A stretch of 64,000 nt of DNA, taken from contig JACAET010000039.1 of the NCBI GenBank assembly GCA_013388685.1, forward strand, positions 62,001 through 126,000, in the 5' to 3' direction. The stretch is from Chloroflexota bacterium. GTDB taxonomy: Bacteria; Chloroflexota; Anaerolineae; Anaerolineales; Villigracilaceae. Under the pieces are notes generated by a model. The model was not told the origin of the DNA and made no database searches. It saw only the letters and a program-made list of their open reading frames with translations. A program made the translations under genes and the position numbers. Below are positions 33,393 to 42,831 of the stretch, one piece after another (position 1 is the stretch's first letter; every line of letters starts with the position of its first letter).

Positions 33393-34928
33393 ATGGACTC
33401 CATCGCCATTCTCGATTTCGGTTCTCAATACGCGCAACTCATCGCCCGCCGCGTACGCGAGGCGCAGGTCTATTGTGAGTTATTCCCCTGGGATGCGCCC
33501 ATGGAGCGCATCCTTGCCATTCAGCCCAAGGGATTCATCCTCTCCGGCGGACCCAAATCGGTATACGAACAAGACGCTCCCTACATTCAGGAATTCATCT
33601 TCAAAACGGGTCTGCCCATCCTCGGCATTTGCTACGGGATGCAGGCGCTCACCCACGCCCTCGGCGGGCAGGTGGACGCCTCTGCCCAACGGGAATATGG
33701 TCCGGCTGAAATCGAGCTTAACTTGCCCGATACCATTCTGGAGGGCATTCGCAAGGTATGGATGTCGCACGGTGACCGCATTACCAGACTTCCGCCGGGG
33801 TTCATCGCGCTGGCGCGCACCGGCAACAGTCCGCTGGCGGCGATGGGCGATATGAAACGCAAATACTTCGGCGTGCAGTTCCACCCCGAAGTGCATCACA
33901 CCCCCAACGGCGAAATACTGCTCCAGCGGTTTGTTGTTGACATCTGCGGCGCCAAGCCCACATGGACGCCCGCCTCCATCATTGACGAGGCGGTGGAGCG
34001 GATACGTCAACAGGTGGGGCGCGAGCGCGTGCTGGCGGCGGTTTCGGGCGGGGTGGATTCGTCGGTGGCGGCGGCGCTGGTGCACAAGGCAGTTGGCGAT
34101 CAGCTGGTGGCTGTCTTCGTGGATACCGGTTTGCTGCGCCAGAACGAAGGCGAACAGGTCGCGGCGGCGTTTCGGGATAACCTGCACGCGGAACTCGTCA
34201 CGGTGGACGCTTCAGACGAGTTTTTCTCGGCGCTGGCAGGCGTGACAAACCCGGAACAAAAACGCAAAATCGTCGGTGAGAAGTTCATCCGTATCTTCGA
34301 GGTGCAGGCAAAACTGCTCGGACAGCCCCGCTTCCTCGTGCAGGGAACCATCTATCCGGACGTGGTCGAATCTTCGGCGCCAGACAGGAACAAAGCCGAA
34401 AAGATCAAGACGCATCATAACGTGGGCGGCTTGCCGGAAGACATGCAGTTCGAACTGGTCGAGCCGCTCAGGTATCTGTTCAAAGACGAGGTGCGGGCGG
34501 TGGGAGAAGCGCTTGGGCTGCCGGAAAGGCTGGTTTGGCGGCAGCCGTTTCCGGGTCCGGGGTTGACCGTGCGCTGTCTCGGGGAGGTGACGCGCGAGCG
34601 TGTGGAACGTCTGCGGGCGGCGGATGCCATCCTGCTCGAGGAATTGTCCAAAGCCGGGTTTTTGGGGAAAGGCGCCGAGACTTCGCAGGCGTTCGTGGTA
34701 TTGCTGCCGGTGCGGTCGGTGGGTGTGATGGGCGATCAGCGCACGTATCAGGAGGCGGCGGCGATTCGTGCCGTGACGACGGAGGATTTCATGACCGCCG
34801 ACTGGGCGCGCCTGCCGCACGACCTGCTGGCGCGGGTGGCAAACCGCATTGTGAACGAGGTGGAAGGGATCAACCGCGTGGTGTATGATATTACCAGCAA
34901 GCCGCCCGCCACCATCGAATGGGAGTGA
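33393..34928 (+). CDS. guaA: GMP synthase (glutamine-hydrolysing)
   Basis: A 511-residue GuaA, which converts XMP to GMP. The class I glutaminase domain has the nucleophile Cys in [11 protein letters not shown] and the His/Glu of [10 protein letters not shown]. The ATP pyrophosphatase domain has [13 protein letters not shown]. The dimerisation domain ends PPATIEWE as in nearly all GuaA. GAGG lies seven T's before the ATG. A repeat-derived hairpin pair follows the gene. Confidence 0.97.
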   Translation: MDSIAILDFGSQYAQLIARRVREAQVYCELFPWDAPMERILAIQPKGFILSGGPKSVYEQDAPYIQEFIFKTGLPILGICYGMQALTHALGGQVDASAQREYGPAEIELNLPDTILEGIRKVWMSHGDRITRLPPGFIALARTGNSPLAAMGDMKRKYFGVQFHPEVHHTPNGEILLQRFVVDICGAKPTWTPASIIDEAVERIRQQVGRERVLAAVSGGVDSSVAAALVHKAVGDQLVAVFVDTGLLRQNEGEQVAAAFRDNLHAELVTVDASDEFFSALAGVTNPEQKRKIVGEKFIRIFEVQAKLLGQPRFLVQGTIYPDVVESSAPDRNKAEKIKTHHNVGGLPEDMQFELVEPLRYLFKDEVRAVGEALGLPERLVWRQPFPGPGLTVRCLGEVTRERVERLRAADAILLEELSKAGFLGKGAETSQAFVVLLPVRSVGVMGDQRTYQEAAAIRAVTTEDFMTADWARLPHDLLARVANRIVNEVEGINRVVYDITSKPPATIEWE

Positions 34929-35003
34929 ACCGATTTTGCCGCGCGGGTCAGCGAGGCCCTTTGTGAGGCGCTGGTAAACAAACAGGCGACCTGCTGCAAA
35001 AAA

Positions 35004-35056
35004 AGACTTCCGAAGTCTCTGCCCCATGGGGCGCCTCGTAAAGACTTCGGAAGTCT
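35004..35056. terminator. AGACTTC-type double palindrome between guaA and dnaK
   Basis: AGACTTCCGAAGTCT (35004-35018) and AGACTTCGGAAGTCT (35042-35056) bracket an inner GCCCCATGGGGC palindrome. It lies between convergent guaA and dnaK and is preceded by seven A residues, so it can end transcription from the dnaK side (T-run on the minus strand). Confidence 0.75.
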
Positions 35057-35062
35057 GGCATT

Positions 35063-36946
35063 TTATTCCTTCACTTCGCCGTCAATCACATCGCCATCGC
35101 TGGGAGGCGGGGTGGACGGACCGCCTTCCGGTTGAGGCTGTCCCTGTGCGTAGAGTTGCTGGCTCAGGGCGTGGAATGCCTGCTGTACCTGTTCGCTTGC
35201 ACTGCGAATGCGGTTGATGTCGTCGCTTTGCACGGCAGACTTCAGGTCGTTGATCTTGCTTTCGATTGCGCCGCGTTCGGCAGAGGGCACTTTATCGCCC
35301 AGATCGCGCAGAGCCTTCTCGGTCTGATAAATCAGGCTGTCGGCGGTGTTCTTGGCGTCGATGAGTTCGCGGCGTTTGCGGTCTTCGGCTTCGTGCTGAC
35401 GCGCCTCGTTGACCATACGCTCGATATCGTTCTTGCTCAGGTTTGTGGAGGCGGTGATGGTGACCTTCTGCTCCTTGCCGGTGGCTTTATCTTTGGCGGT
35501 GACGTGCAGGATGCCGTTGGCGTCAATGTCGAAGGTGACTTCCACCTGCGGGATGCCGCGCGGCGCGGGCGGAATGCCGTCGAGTCGGAATCGCCCCAGC
35601 GACATGTTGTCTGCCGCCATGGGGCGTTCGCCCTGCAGGACGTGAATGTCCACGGCAGTCTGGTTGTCGGCGGCGGTGGAATAGATTTCAGTCTTGCGGA
35701 CCGGAATGGTGGTGTTGCGTTCGATCATCTTGGTCATTACGCCGCCGAGGGTTTCGACGCCCAGCGAGAGCGGGGTGACATCGAGCAGAAGAATGTCTTT
35801 GACCTCGCCGCCCAGCACGCCGCCCTGGATCGCCGCGCCAACCGCCACAACTTCATCGGGGTTGACGCCCTTGTTCGGTTCCTTGCCGTTGGTCAATTTG
35901 CGGACCAGGTCCGTCACCATTGGCATGCGGGTGGAACCGCCCACCAGTACCACTTCATCGAGTTTGTCCGCCGTCAAGCCTGCATCCTTCAAGGCGGCTT
36001 CGAACGGTTTTCGGCAGCGTTCCAGCAGATCTTCGGTCATCTGCTCGAATTTGGCGCGGGTCAGTTTCAATTGCAGGTGTTTCGGTCCGCTGGCGTCGGC
36101 GGTGATGTAGGGCAGGTTGATCTCGGTCTCCATGACGGAGGAGAGTTCGATCTTGGCTTTTTCCGCGGCTTCGCGCAGGCGCTGTAACGCCTGGCGATCC
36201 TGGCGCAGGTCAATGCCCTGCTCCTTCTTGAACTCGTCTGCCGCCCAGTTGACGATGCGCTGATCCCAGTCGTCGCCGCCGAGGTGCGTGTCGCCGTTGG
36301 TGGCTTTGACTTCGATTACGCCTTCGCCGACCTCCAGGATGGAGACGTCGAATGTACCGCCGCCCAGATCGAAGACGAGGATCGTTTCGTCCTTCTTTTT
36401 ATCCAAGCCGTATGCAAGCGCGGACGCCGTCGGCTCGTTGATGATGCGCATGACTTCGAGACCGGCAATCTTGCCCGCGTCTTTCGTAGCCTGACGCTGG
36501 CTGTCGTTGAAATAGGCGGGAACGGTGATGACCGCCTGCGTGACCGGCTGACCGAGATACGCCTCGGCATCTGCCTTCAGTTTTGCCAGCACCATCGCGC
36601 TGATTTCTTGCGGGGAATATTCGCGGTTCGTGACGGGGATTTTCACGCGCACATCGTCAGTGGGTCCCTTCACCACCTGGAAGGGGACCATTTTTCGTTC
36701 GACTTCGGTTTCGTCGTAGTGACGACCGATGAAACGTTTGATGGAATAGATCGTATTCTCGGAATTGATGACCGCCTGCCGCTTCGCCGTCTGACCGACG
36801 AGCCGTTCGCCGTTCTTATTGAACGCCACCACCGAGGGGCAGAGTCTGCCGCCCTCCGCGGTGGAAATGACGGTTGGCTGTCCGCCTTCCATCACGGCGA
36901 CAACGGAGTTGGTCGTGCCGAGGTCAATGCCAATGATTTTTCCCAT
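35063..36946 (-). CDS. dnaK: Molecular chaperone DnaK (Hsp70)
   Basis: A 627-residue Hsp70. [18 protein letters not shown] begins the ATPase domain, followed by [29 protein letters not shown] and the linker-substrate domain region [15 protein letters not shown]. The C-terminus is a Gln/Gly/Pro-rich tail ending GEVKE. AAGGAGAAG lies before the ATG at 36946; the longer frame is upstream non-coding. grpE, dnaJ and hrcA are not adjacent, and no CIRCE element was found upstream. Confidence 0.97.
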   Translation of the reverse strand: MGKIIGIDLGTTNSVVAVMEGGQPTVISTAEGGRLCPSVVAFNKNGERLVGQTAKRQAVINSENTIYSIKRFIGRHYDETEVERKMVPFQVVKGPTDDVRVKIPVTNREYSPQEISAMVLAKLKADAEAYLGQPVTQAVITVPAYFNDSQRQATKDAGKIAGLEVMRIINEPTASALAYGLDKKKDETILVFDLGGGTFDVSILEVGEGVIEVKATNGDTHLGGDDWDQRIVNWAADEFKKEQGIDLRQDRQALQRLREAAEKAKIELSSVMETEINLPYITADASGPKHLQLKLTRAKFEQMTEDLLERCRKPFEAALKDAGLTADKLDEVVLVGGSTRMPMVTDLVRKLTNGKEPNKGVNPDEVVAVGAAIQGGVLGGEVKDILLLDVTPLSLGVETLGGVMTKMIERNTTIPVRKTEIYSTAADNQTAVDIHVLQGERPMAADNMSLGRFRLDGIPPAPRGIPQVEVTFDIDANGILHVTAKDKATGKEQKVTITASTNLSKNDIERMVNEARQHEAEDRKRRELIDAKNTADSLIYQTEKALRDLGDKVPSAERGAIESKINDLKSAVQSDDINRIRSASEQVQQAFHALSQQLYAQGQPQPEGGPSTPPPSDGDVIDGEVKE

Positions 36947-37087
36947 AGTTTCTTCTCCTTGCATGATAATCAATGGTCACATCTTACCCGCCCAATGCAA
37001 GAAAACTGTTAACGGTGTATAGAAATTGGATTGGATGAGCCCGCCTCGGCGCCCTGCGGTCAACTTTCCTCGGAAATTGGGAAGGGA

Positions 37088-37834
37088 TCACGGTTCGCTG
37101 ATCGTTACATAATCGAACGCCGCAATGACCGGGGTATATTCGAAGGACGAGGCAGTCACCCCAACCTTGCCTTCGCCGAGTTCGAAGCGGGAAACATCCA
37201 CACTGCGGATGACGATCCCGTTGAGGTGGAGATACACTGTCGCGCCGGCGCAGGTCATGGCAATTTGCTGAACATCTCCGCTTGCTTTGATGTCGCTGGA
37301 TGAGCCTTCAATGACAGGCAGGTATTCTGCGATGCCGGCATCCAGCCATTTGCCGTAGAGGACGTTATAGGTCCCATCGGTCAGGACGTTGTATTCCAGC
37401 CAGCCTTCGGTTTCGTCGTACCGGCAGACCAGACCGGCGGAGGCAGGACTGAGGGCGCTGTTGACATATTCGGTCTCGATATAGATGTCGGCATAATCCT
37501 GTGCGCCATATAAAGCATAAAGCCAGACATATGGATTGTCCATTTGCATGCGGAGGGCGCTATTCTCAATGGCGATGTTGGGAACGGCTTCATTGCCTGC
37601 CTGAAGGACCGACCAGCCGGCGAGGGAGGAGTCGAATTGGGTTGTGAAGTAACGCGGGAGTGGAGTTGGGGAAGGCTCGAAGGTTGGAGTCGGTTCGGGG
37701 GTTGATGTGGCAGGTATCGGCGTGGGCGAGGCGGGAACCGTCGCTGTGGGGAGGGAAGCTGGCTCGGGTGTTGGAGTCGCTGTTTGGCAGGCGGAGATCA
37801 GGATGAGAAGTCCAATGAGAATGAGCTTTTTCAT
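37088..37834 (-). CDS. Lipoprotein with Thr/Pro-rich linker and LamG-like beta-sandwich
   Basis: A 248-residue protein with signal peptide and lipobox LISAC, a Thr/Pro/Glu-rich linker (residues ~17-60), and a C-terminal beta-rich domain starting FDSSLAGWSVL. This domain shows GLVCRYDETEGWLEYNVLTD and VYLHLNGIVI motifs like those in the extracellular part of the kinase at 62042 (GVICHQQG, LSLYVDGQLI). It probably binds a polysaccharide or protein outside the cell. Convergence with no neighbour suggests it is monocistronic. Confidence 0.78.
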   Translation of the reverse strand: MKKLILIGLLILISACQTATPTPEPASLPTATVPASPTPIPATSTPEPTPTFEPSPTPLPRYFTTQFDSSLAGWSVLQAGNEAVPNIAIENSALRMQMDNPYVWLYALYGAQDYADIYIETEYVNSALSPASAGLVCRYDETEGWLEYNVLTDGTYNVLYGKWLDAGIAEYLPVIEGSSSDIKASGDVQQIAMTCAGATVYLHLNGIVIRSVDVSRFELGEGKVGVTASSFEYTPVIAAFDYVTISEP

Positions 37835-37848
37835 GGCGCTTCTTATAA

Positions 37849-37879
37849 CATAAAAGTCCAGCGCTCATCAGGCTGGACT
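37849..37879 (-). terminator. Terminator of the PadR/membrane-protein operon
   Basis: A perfect 11-bp stem AAAAGTCCAGC/GCTGGACTTTT with a 9-base loop lies just after the stop at 37900 on the minus strand and ends in T residues in that direction. Confidence 0.82.
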
Positions 37880-37899
37880 TTTGAATGGACGCTTCATGT

Positions 37900-38736
37900 C
37901 TAATCGCAGAATTCAACACCGATAAAACAGGGCCATTGGTCCACGACCATACCGATGACGCCTGCCGCCATGAAGAGCGAAATGACGACGACAATGGTAA
38001 GGTGAATGGGATATGCAAACAAACTACCTCCAGTTTGCAAGGCTCTGACAATTGGCATACTTGCCACATATCCTGCGATGATCGGGAGTGAAAAAAGAGC
38101 GAAGGCGATGAACAGACTGGGAACTTGAATTCCGAATACAGAAACATGTTCAGTGTTAAGTTCCTGCATGGGAGCCCAGCCAAGTGAAGATAGCAATGAA
38201 AGTATTACGATGAACAAGATAAGGACAGCGCTGATTATCAAGGATGATTTTGGATTTGTGAGCCAGGAGTTTCCTGTAACAGGATTTGAGTTCGTGTTGC
38301 CTTGTTTGTTTGCCCGCTTGCTTAACACAATGGGTAACAGGATGAGGCTGAAAGCAAACGTATTGATCCACAATGCGAGAAATAGCATGAAAGGGAAATC
38401 TTCGTTGTAATTCCGTCGGTTGACGATTTCCATGATGCTGAACGGAAGGATGAAGAGAAAACTGATCAGTGCCGATACACTGAAATTTTTAAACGTGGTT
38501 TGCATAGTGTCTCCTGAAAAAATAAGCAATCGGTGTTCTCTGAAAATTCCTGCGGCAGTTTCGGTGAACGTCCACGAAACGAACTTGAACAAGCCTTGTG
38601 ATCCCCTGGTTTTGTGTTCATTGTAGGCATCATGGAACGTCTGTTCCATGGACTTGGCCAGCTGATCTCTGAACGTTTGCGGATATAACGAAAGGAGCTT
38701 TCTATAAAGAACGTGAACTATCTTTTGCGGATTCAT
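37900..38736 (-). CDS. Membrane protein paired with PadR regulator
   Basis: A 278-residue protein. Residues 1-75 are a soluble start (RKLLSLYPQTFRDQLAKSMEQ) like that found at the front of permease-type proteins encoded with PadR regulators. About five hydrophobic segments follow. The gene overlaps padR by 4 bases. Base composition looks more AT-rich than that of neighbours, for example in codons for Asn, Lys and Ile, which may point to recent transfer. Function unknown; possibly an envelope stress or drug-response component controlled by the regulator. Confidence 0.72.
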   Translation of the reverse strand: MNPQKIVHVLYRKLLSLYPQTFRDQLAKSMEQTFHDAYNEHKTRGSQGLFKFVSWTFTETAAGIFREHRLLIFSGDTMQTTFKNFSVSALISFLFILPFSIMEIVNRRNYNEDFPFMLFLALWINTFAFSLILLPIVLSKRANKQGNTNSNPVTGNSWLTNPKSSLIISAVLILFIVILSLLSSLGWAPMQELNTEHVSVFGIQVPSLFIAFALFSLPIIAGYVASMPIVRALQTGGSLFAYPIHLTIVVVISLFMAAGVIGMVVDQWPCFIGVEFCD

Positions 38737-39089
38737 ATGGATAAAGTTTTTGGTAAAAGTTTGCGTTCCTGTGCCACTGTGATGATACGCTTGTAGCGTT
38801 CCAGTTCCGCCTCAAGGGCTCTGACTCCGATGGCTGTGAGCCGGTAATAGATGCGGCGCTCGTCGTCCATGGCAGGGTCAATGCGTTTATCACTTTCTTC
38901 AACGAGGCCCGCATCCAGCATCCGCTTGAGGGAACCATACAATGTTCCGTTCCCCATATTGACCCTTCCCTGCGTATCGGTTTCGATCTGTTTCATAATG
39001 CCGTAACCGTGGCGTTCTCCGCTGGAGAGGGCGAGGAGGATATGGAAGACAGCGGGGGTAAGCGGTGGGATTGAGGGTGTGGCGGACAT
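38733..39089 (-). CDS. PadR-family transcriptional regulator
   Basis: A 118-residue winged-helix regulator. The family motifs LLALSSGERHGYGIMKQIE, NMGNGTLYGSLKRMLDAGLV and RRIYYRLTAIG are plain. The start codon lies six bases after a -10 box, so the transcript is leaderless, and a 23-base palindrome covers the promoter. It most likely represses its own operon, which includes the membrane protein downstream. Confidence 0.93.
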   Translation of the reverse strand: MSATPSIPPLTPAVFHILLALSSGERHGYGIMKQIETDTQGRVNMGNGTLYGSLKRMLDAGLVEESDKRIDPAMDDERRIYYRLTAIGVRALEAELERYKRIITVAQERKLLPKTLSI

Positions 39090-39095
39090 GTATGC

Positions 39096-39124
39096 ATTAT
39101 GTCCGTAACGGACATAATTGTCAA
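39096..39124 (-). promoter_or_regulatory. Promoter and palindromic operator of the padR operon
   Basis: On the minus strand TTGACA (39124-39119) and CATAAT (39101-39096) are 17 bases apart. The palindrome ATTATGTCCGT-A-ACGGACATAAT (39096-39118) fills the spacer and the -10 box. It contains ATGT-N9-ACAT, close to the ATGT-N8-ACAT sites known for PadR proteins. The ATG follows the -10 by six bases. Confidence 0.78.
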
Positions 39125-39182
39125 GAGGTGGTTTGGTTAATCACAAATGTCCAACGATCAATCGTTGGACATTTTCATAAAG

Positions 39183-39566
39183 TGGAGATGCCGGGAATTG
39201 AACCCGGGTCCGAAAGATTCGACCCTCGGAAATCTACGAGCGTAGTCGGATGAGGTTCGTCATCGCAGGGGTCTCATCCGACCAGAACTCCCTGCGATCA
39301 GCCGCTGGTCTTTCGCGCAGATAGCGGCGTCGTGCGCGGCACTCCGCCTTTGTCACGCCCGATCCGTCACCCGGCGGAGCGCGGTGCCGGCGGACGCGGT
39401 CTCATCTATGGAGGCCGACTGTCATGGTCTCGTCACACTAGGCGGCGAGGGGCATGGCAGCGTATTCAGTGCGGTTGGCACTTGATTTTTGCGCTGATTT
39501 CACGAGTTCGGCGCCTCTCGGCTCGCATTCCGGGACCAGCCTCTCCCGTCGAAGCCTGTCATCCCC
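39183..39566 (-). ncRNA. ssrA: Transfer-messenger RNA (tmRNA)
   Basis: The minus strand begins GGGGATGACAGGCTTCGACG, a typical tmRNA 5' end, and closes with a T-arm GGGTTCAATTCCCGG and CATCTCCA, which pairs with the GGGGATG start. It is a one-piece molecule of about 384 bases; CCA is not encoded. The tag frame on the minus strand is at 39479-39438 and reads ANRTEYAAMPLAA followed by TAG. It rescues stalled ribosomes and tags unfinished proteins. A TATAAT-type -10 box lies at 39602-39597 on the same strand. Confidence 0.95.
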
Positions 39567-39625
39567 AATGGACGGAAACGCGTTCCCGTCGAATTGATTA
39601 TAGCATAGTTGCAATGGACTTCATC

Positions 39626-39654
39626 TTGCCCAAGCGGGGTCTTTATGCTAGACT
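39626..39654 (+). promoter_or_regulatory. Promoter of the receiver-CpaE/sirtuin/kinase operon
   Basis: TTGCCC (39626-39631) and TAGACT (39649-39654) are 17 bases apart, 31 bases before the first ATG, which has the ribosome binding site GGAAGGAA. It is back to back with the tmRNA promoter. Confidence 0.6.
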
Positions 39655-39685
39655 GTTGACATAATTCTGGAAGGAATAATCCGTC

Positions 39686-40855
39686 ATGGCTGAAAAAATC
39701 CTTATCGTTGACGACGACCTCGATACTTTGCGGCTTGTGGGCTTGATGCTTCAACGCCAGGGATACCAGATCAGCGCGGCAACCAACGGCCAGCAGGGGC
39801 TGGAAAAGGCGTTCGATGAGGATCCGGATCTGATCCTGCTGGATGTGATGATGCCGGACATGGATGGGTACGAAGTGACCCGCCGGTTGCGGGCAAATCC
39901 TTCCACGGCCGAAACGCCGATTTTAATGTTTACCGCCAAGGCGCAGCTCGACGACAAGGTCATCGGTTTTGAAGCGGGGGTGAACGATTACCTGACCAAA
40001 CCCACCCATCCATCCGAATTGCAGGCGCGAGTGAAGACTCTGCTTGCCCGCGCCGGGGAAAAGAAGGAAAAAACCGTCGAGGCAGAGGGGGAGGAGAACC
40101 GCGGGTATGTCATTGGCATTCTGGGCGCGCGCGGCGGGTTGGGGATCACCACGCTGGCGGCAAACCTGGGAGCCGCTCTGGTCAACCGGACGAAAAGCGA
40201 CGTCATCGTGGCGGAGATGCTTCCCGGGCATGGGGCTCTTGGGCTCGAGCTGGGGGTTGACGTCACGAAAGGACTGGTGGATTTGCTCAGCCTGGGAAAG
40301 GCAGGCGAATTGACGCGTGATAAGGTGCGCGAGGCGCTTCGCAATCACGGTTCGGGAATCAAATTACTGCTTTCTTCTGACCGTCCCCGCGACATGCAGT
40401 TGATCAATCAAATTGCCCATTATGAGGCGTTGATCGCGGGGCTGGCGGGATTGGCACGGTTCGTCATTCTCGATTTGGGGGTGGGCATTCAGCCTTTTGC
40501 CCCCAAAGTGCTTCCCCGCTGCGACGATGTGTTGATTTTGCTGGAGGGAGTTCCGAACACCATTATTCATACCCGGGCGTTGATCGAGGACGTGGCTTCT
40601 TTGGGCGTCAACAAACGGAACATCAATGTGGTGCTGAACAACCGCGTTCGTTCGGATACGCAATTGCCCTCCAGCCAGGTGCAGGCAAAACTCGAACACG
40701 AAATCATCGGTACGTTGACTCCCGCGCCGGAATTGTTCGTGCAAGCCACGCGCCTGCAGAACCCGGCGGTTCTTTGCCAGCCCGAAAGCCTGACGGCGCG
40801 TCAGGTCGGCAAACTGGTGGACTATATTATGGAGCGTGAAGCATTGCCTCGATGA
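39686..40855 (+). CDS. Receiver domain fused to a CpaE/MinD-like ATPase with degenerate P-loop
   Basis: A 389-residue protein. Residues 1-120 are a CheY-type receiver (LIVDDDLDTLRL, phosphorylated Asp in LILLDVMMPDMDGYE, Lys in YLTKPTHPSE). After a charged linker, residues ~140-385 are a ParA/MinD-superfamily domain. Its P-loop reads GARGGLGITTLAANLG: the deviant Walker A Lys is Arg and the second, catalytic Lys is Ile, so ATP hydrolysis is doubtful. This pattern is known for CpaE-like pilus-assembly localisers. The stop overlaps the sirtuin start by 4 bases. Confidence 0.85.
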   Translation: MAEKILIVDDDLDTLRLVGLMLQRQGYQISAATNGQQGLEKAFDEDPDLILLDVMMPDMDGYEVTRRLRANPSTAETPILMFTAKAQLDDKVIGFEAGVNDYLTKPTHPSELQARVKTLLARAGEKKEKTVEAEGEENRGYVIGILGARGGLGITTLAANLGAALVNRTKSDVIVAEMLPGHGALGLELGVDVTKGLVDLLSLGKAGELTRDKVREALRNHGSGIKLLLSSDRPRDMQLINQIAHYEALIAGLAGLARFVILDLGVGIQPFAPKVLPRCDDVLILLEGVPNTIIHTRALIEDVASLGVNKRNINVVLNNRVRSDTQLPSSQVQAKLEHEIIGTLTPAPELFVQATRLQNPAVLCQPESLTARQVGKLVDYIMEREALPR

Positions 40856-41628
40856 ATCCACCCCCTCGAGCGGCCGGAACTGCGCTGGATGACGCGGCGG
40901 AGTTGATCCGCAGAGCCGAACGCGCGGTGGTGTTGACCGGGGCAGGCATTTCCACCCCATCGGGCATACCGGACTTCCGTTCGGAAGGAACGGGCTTGTG
41001 GTCACGCGACGAACCGTTGGAAGTCGCGTCGCTCAATACGTTTCGCACGCATCCCGAACTTTTCTTCCGCTGGTTCCGTCCGCTGGCCGGGCAGATCTTT
41101 CAGGCAAAGCCAAACGCCGCCCACCTGGCGCTGGCAGAGTTGGAAGCCGCCGGTTTTTCGCAGACGATCGTTACGCAAAACATCGATATGCTTCATCAAA
41201 AAGCCGGTTCGAAGCGCGTCATCGAAATGCACGGCACCTTGCGGACCCTTTCCTGTACGCAATGCTATCGAAAGTTCGAATCCGGCGTTTTTGTTCAACG
41301 CTTTATAGAAGAGGGAACGCTTCCCTTGTGTCTGAACTGCGGCGGCATTCTCAAGCCGGATGTGATTTTGTTCGGGGAGCAGTTGCCGCAATCGGCGTTG
41401 TTCGAGGCGCAGCATGCGGTCCGTCAATGCGATTTGATGGTGGTGGCTGGTTCCTCGCTGGAGGTGCTGCCGGTGGCGGGGCTTCCCATGCAGGCTGTGG
41501 ATCGGGGGGCGCATCTGATTATCATCAATCAATCGCCCACTTACATCAACGTCAGAGCCGACGTGGTCCTCATGGAGGACGTTGCCGTCGTTCTGCCGGA
41601 TATCGCGAGACGAGTTCTTCATGGCTGA
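40852..41628 (+). CDS. Sir2-family NAD+-dependent protein deacylase
   Basis: A 258-residue sirtuin. VLTGAGISTPSGIPDFRS binds NAD, TQNIDMLHQKAGS and the catalytic His in EMHGTLR follow, and four Cys residues (CTQC and CLNC) bind zinc. ILFGEQLP and AGSSLEVLPVAGLP complete the NAD site. It would remove acyl groups from Lys. It is translationally coupled (ATGA) to the receiver protein and overlaps the kinase gene by 8 bases, an unusual place for a sirtuin. Confidence 0.93.
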   Translation: MNPPPRAAGTALDDAAELIRRAERAVVLTGAGISTPSGIPDFRSEGTGLWSRDEPLEVASLNTFRTHPELFFRWFRPLAGQIFQAKPNAAHLALAELEAAGFSQTIVTQNIDMLHQKAGSKRVIEMHGTLRTLSCTQCYRKFESGVFVQRFIEEGTLPLCLNCGGILKPDVILFGEQLPQSALFEAQHAVRQCDLMVVAGSSLEVLPVAGLPMQAVDRGAHLIIINQSPTYINVRADVVLMEDVAVVLPDIARRVLHG

Positions 41629-42829
41629 GATCAAAACCCAAACCCTCGATAGTTACCTGCGTTTGATCGAGATCGCGCGTGACCTCGCCTCCACGCTCGA
41701 CCTCGACATCCTGCTGAACGATATTGTGCGCGCCGCAGCCGACATCACCCATGCCGAAGCCGCCTCCATCCTGCTCTACGACGATACGGCGCGTCAACTC
41801 TACTTTCAGGTTGCCACCAACATAGACGAACCCACCATGCGCGGGCTGGTGGTGCCGCTCGATAAGAGCATCGCGGGATGGATCGTCACCAACCGTCAGG
41901 CGGTGCGCATTGACGACGCGCACAAGGACAGACGTTTCTTTAGCGATGTGGAACAGAGCATCGGGTTTACCACAAAATCCCTGTTGGGTATTCCCCTCAT
42001 TACGAAGAACAAAGTGGTCGGCGTGCTGGAGGTGGTGAACAAGAAGCGCGGCAAATTCACCGGTCCCGATGAGTCGATGCTCACTGTGCTGGGCGCGCAG
42101 GCAGCGGTTGCCATCGAGAACGCACGACTGTTCCAGCAATCGGACCTGATCGCCGAATTCGTCCACGAATTGCGCACGCCGCTCGCCTCTCTCAGCACGG
42201 CAACCTATCTTCTGCTCCGCCCGGAGATGTCGCAGGAACAGCGCACTCAGATCGTCAACAACATCCATAATGAAACCCTGCGGTTGAATTCGCTGGCGTC
42301 CTCTTTTCTCGATCTTGCCCGCCTCGAATCGGGGCGCGTTCAATTCCGCAAGACGCGCTTCAGCACGGCAGACCTGATGTACGAGGCGCGCGATGTGATG
42401 ATGACCAAGGCGCAGGAGACGAACATCCAGATCCGCGTCGACGTGCCCGGCGACATGCCCCTTCTGGAAGCCGACCGAGACAAAATCAAACAGGTCTTGT
42501 TGAACCTGTTGAGCAACGCCATCAAATACAACCGCCCCAACGGTTCGGTGATGATGGCTGGCAACTTTACGGAGGATGAAATTTCCATCACCGTGCAGGA
42601 TACCGGCATGGGCATCCCGGATGATTCGCTTCCACACCTGTTCCAAAAGTTCTACCGTGTGCGCGAACATGAAGGCAAAGCCGCCGGCACCGGGCTGGGG
42701 CTGTCCATCTGCAAGCAGATCGTCCAGGGACACAACGGGCGCATCGAGGTCAAAAGCAAGATCGGCGTGGGCACCGCCTTTACCATCCATCTGCCGCGGG
42801 CGCCGCGTGTTTTGCCGCGCCCCTCCTGA
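41621..42829 (+). CDS. GAF-domain sensor histidine kinase
   Basis: A 402-residue cytosolic kinase. Residues ~15-170 form a GAF domain (AEAASILLYDD, LLGIPLITKNKVVGVLEVVNK). The phosphoacceptor His lies in FVHELRTPLASL and the ATPase domain shows NLLSNAIKYNRP, DTGMGIPDDSLPHLFQKFYRV and GTGLGLSI. No membrane helix is present. It ends the receiver-CpaE/sirtuin/kinase operon and probably phosphorylates the receiver domain of the first gene. Confidence 0.92.
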   Translation: MAEIKTQTLDSYLRLIEIARDLASTLDLDILLNDIVRAAADITHAEAASILLYDDTARQLYFQVATNIDEPTMRGLVVPLDKSIAGWIVTNRQAVRIDDAHKDRRFFSDVEQSIGFTTKSLLGIPLITKNKVVGVLEVVNKKRGKFTGPDESMLTVLGAQAAVAIENARLFQQSDLIAEFVHELRTPLASLSTATYLLLRPEMSQEQRTQIVNNIHNETLRLNSLASSFLDLARLESGRVQFRKTRFSTADLMYEARDVMMTKAQETNIQIRVDVPGDMPLLEADRDKIKQVLLNLLSNAIKYNRPNGSVMMAGNFTEDEISITVQDTGMGIPDDSLPHLFQKFYRVREHEGKAAGTGLGLSICKQIVQGHNGRIEVKSKIGVGTAFTIHLPRAPRVLPRPS

Positions 42830-42831
42830 AC

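Noticed and set aside
36947..37087. CIRCE heat-shock operator before dnaK
   Set aside because: No TTAGCACTC-N9-GAGTGCTAA-like repeat was found in the upstream region.
39181..39260. A tRNA gene, suggested by a T-arm GGTTCAATTCCCGG
   Set aside because: The sequence belongs to the tRNA-like end of tmRNA; the 5' half lies about 300 bases away and a tag frame is present between.
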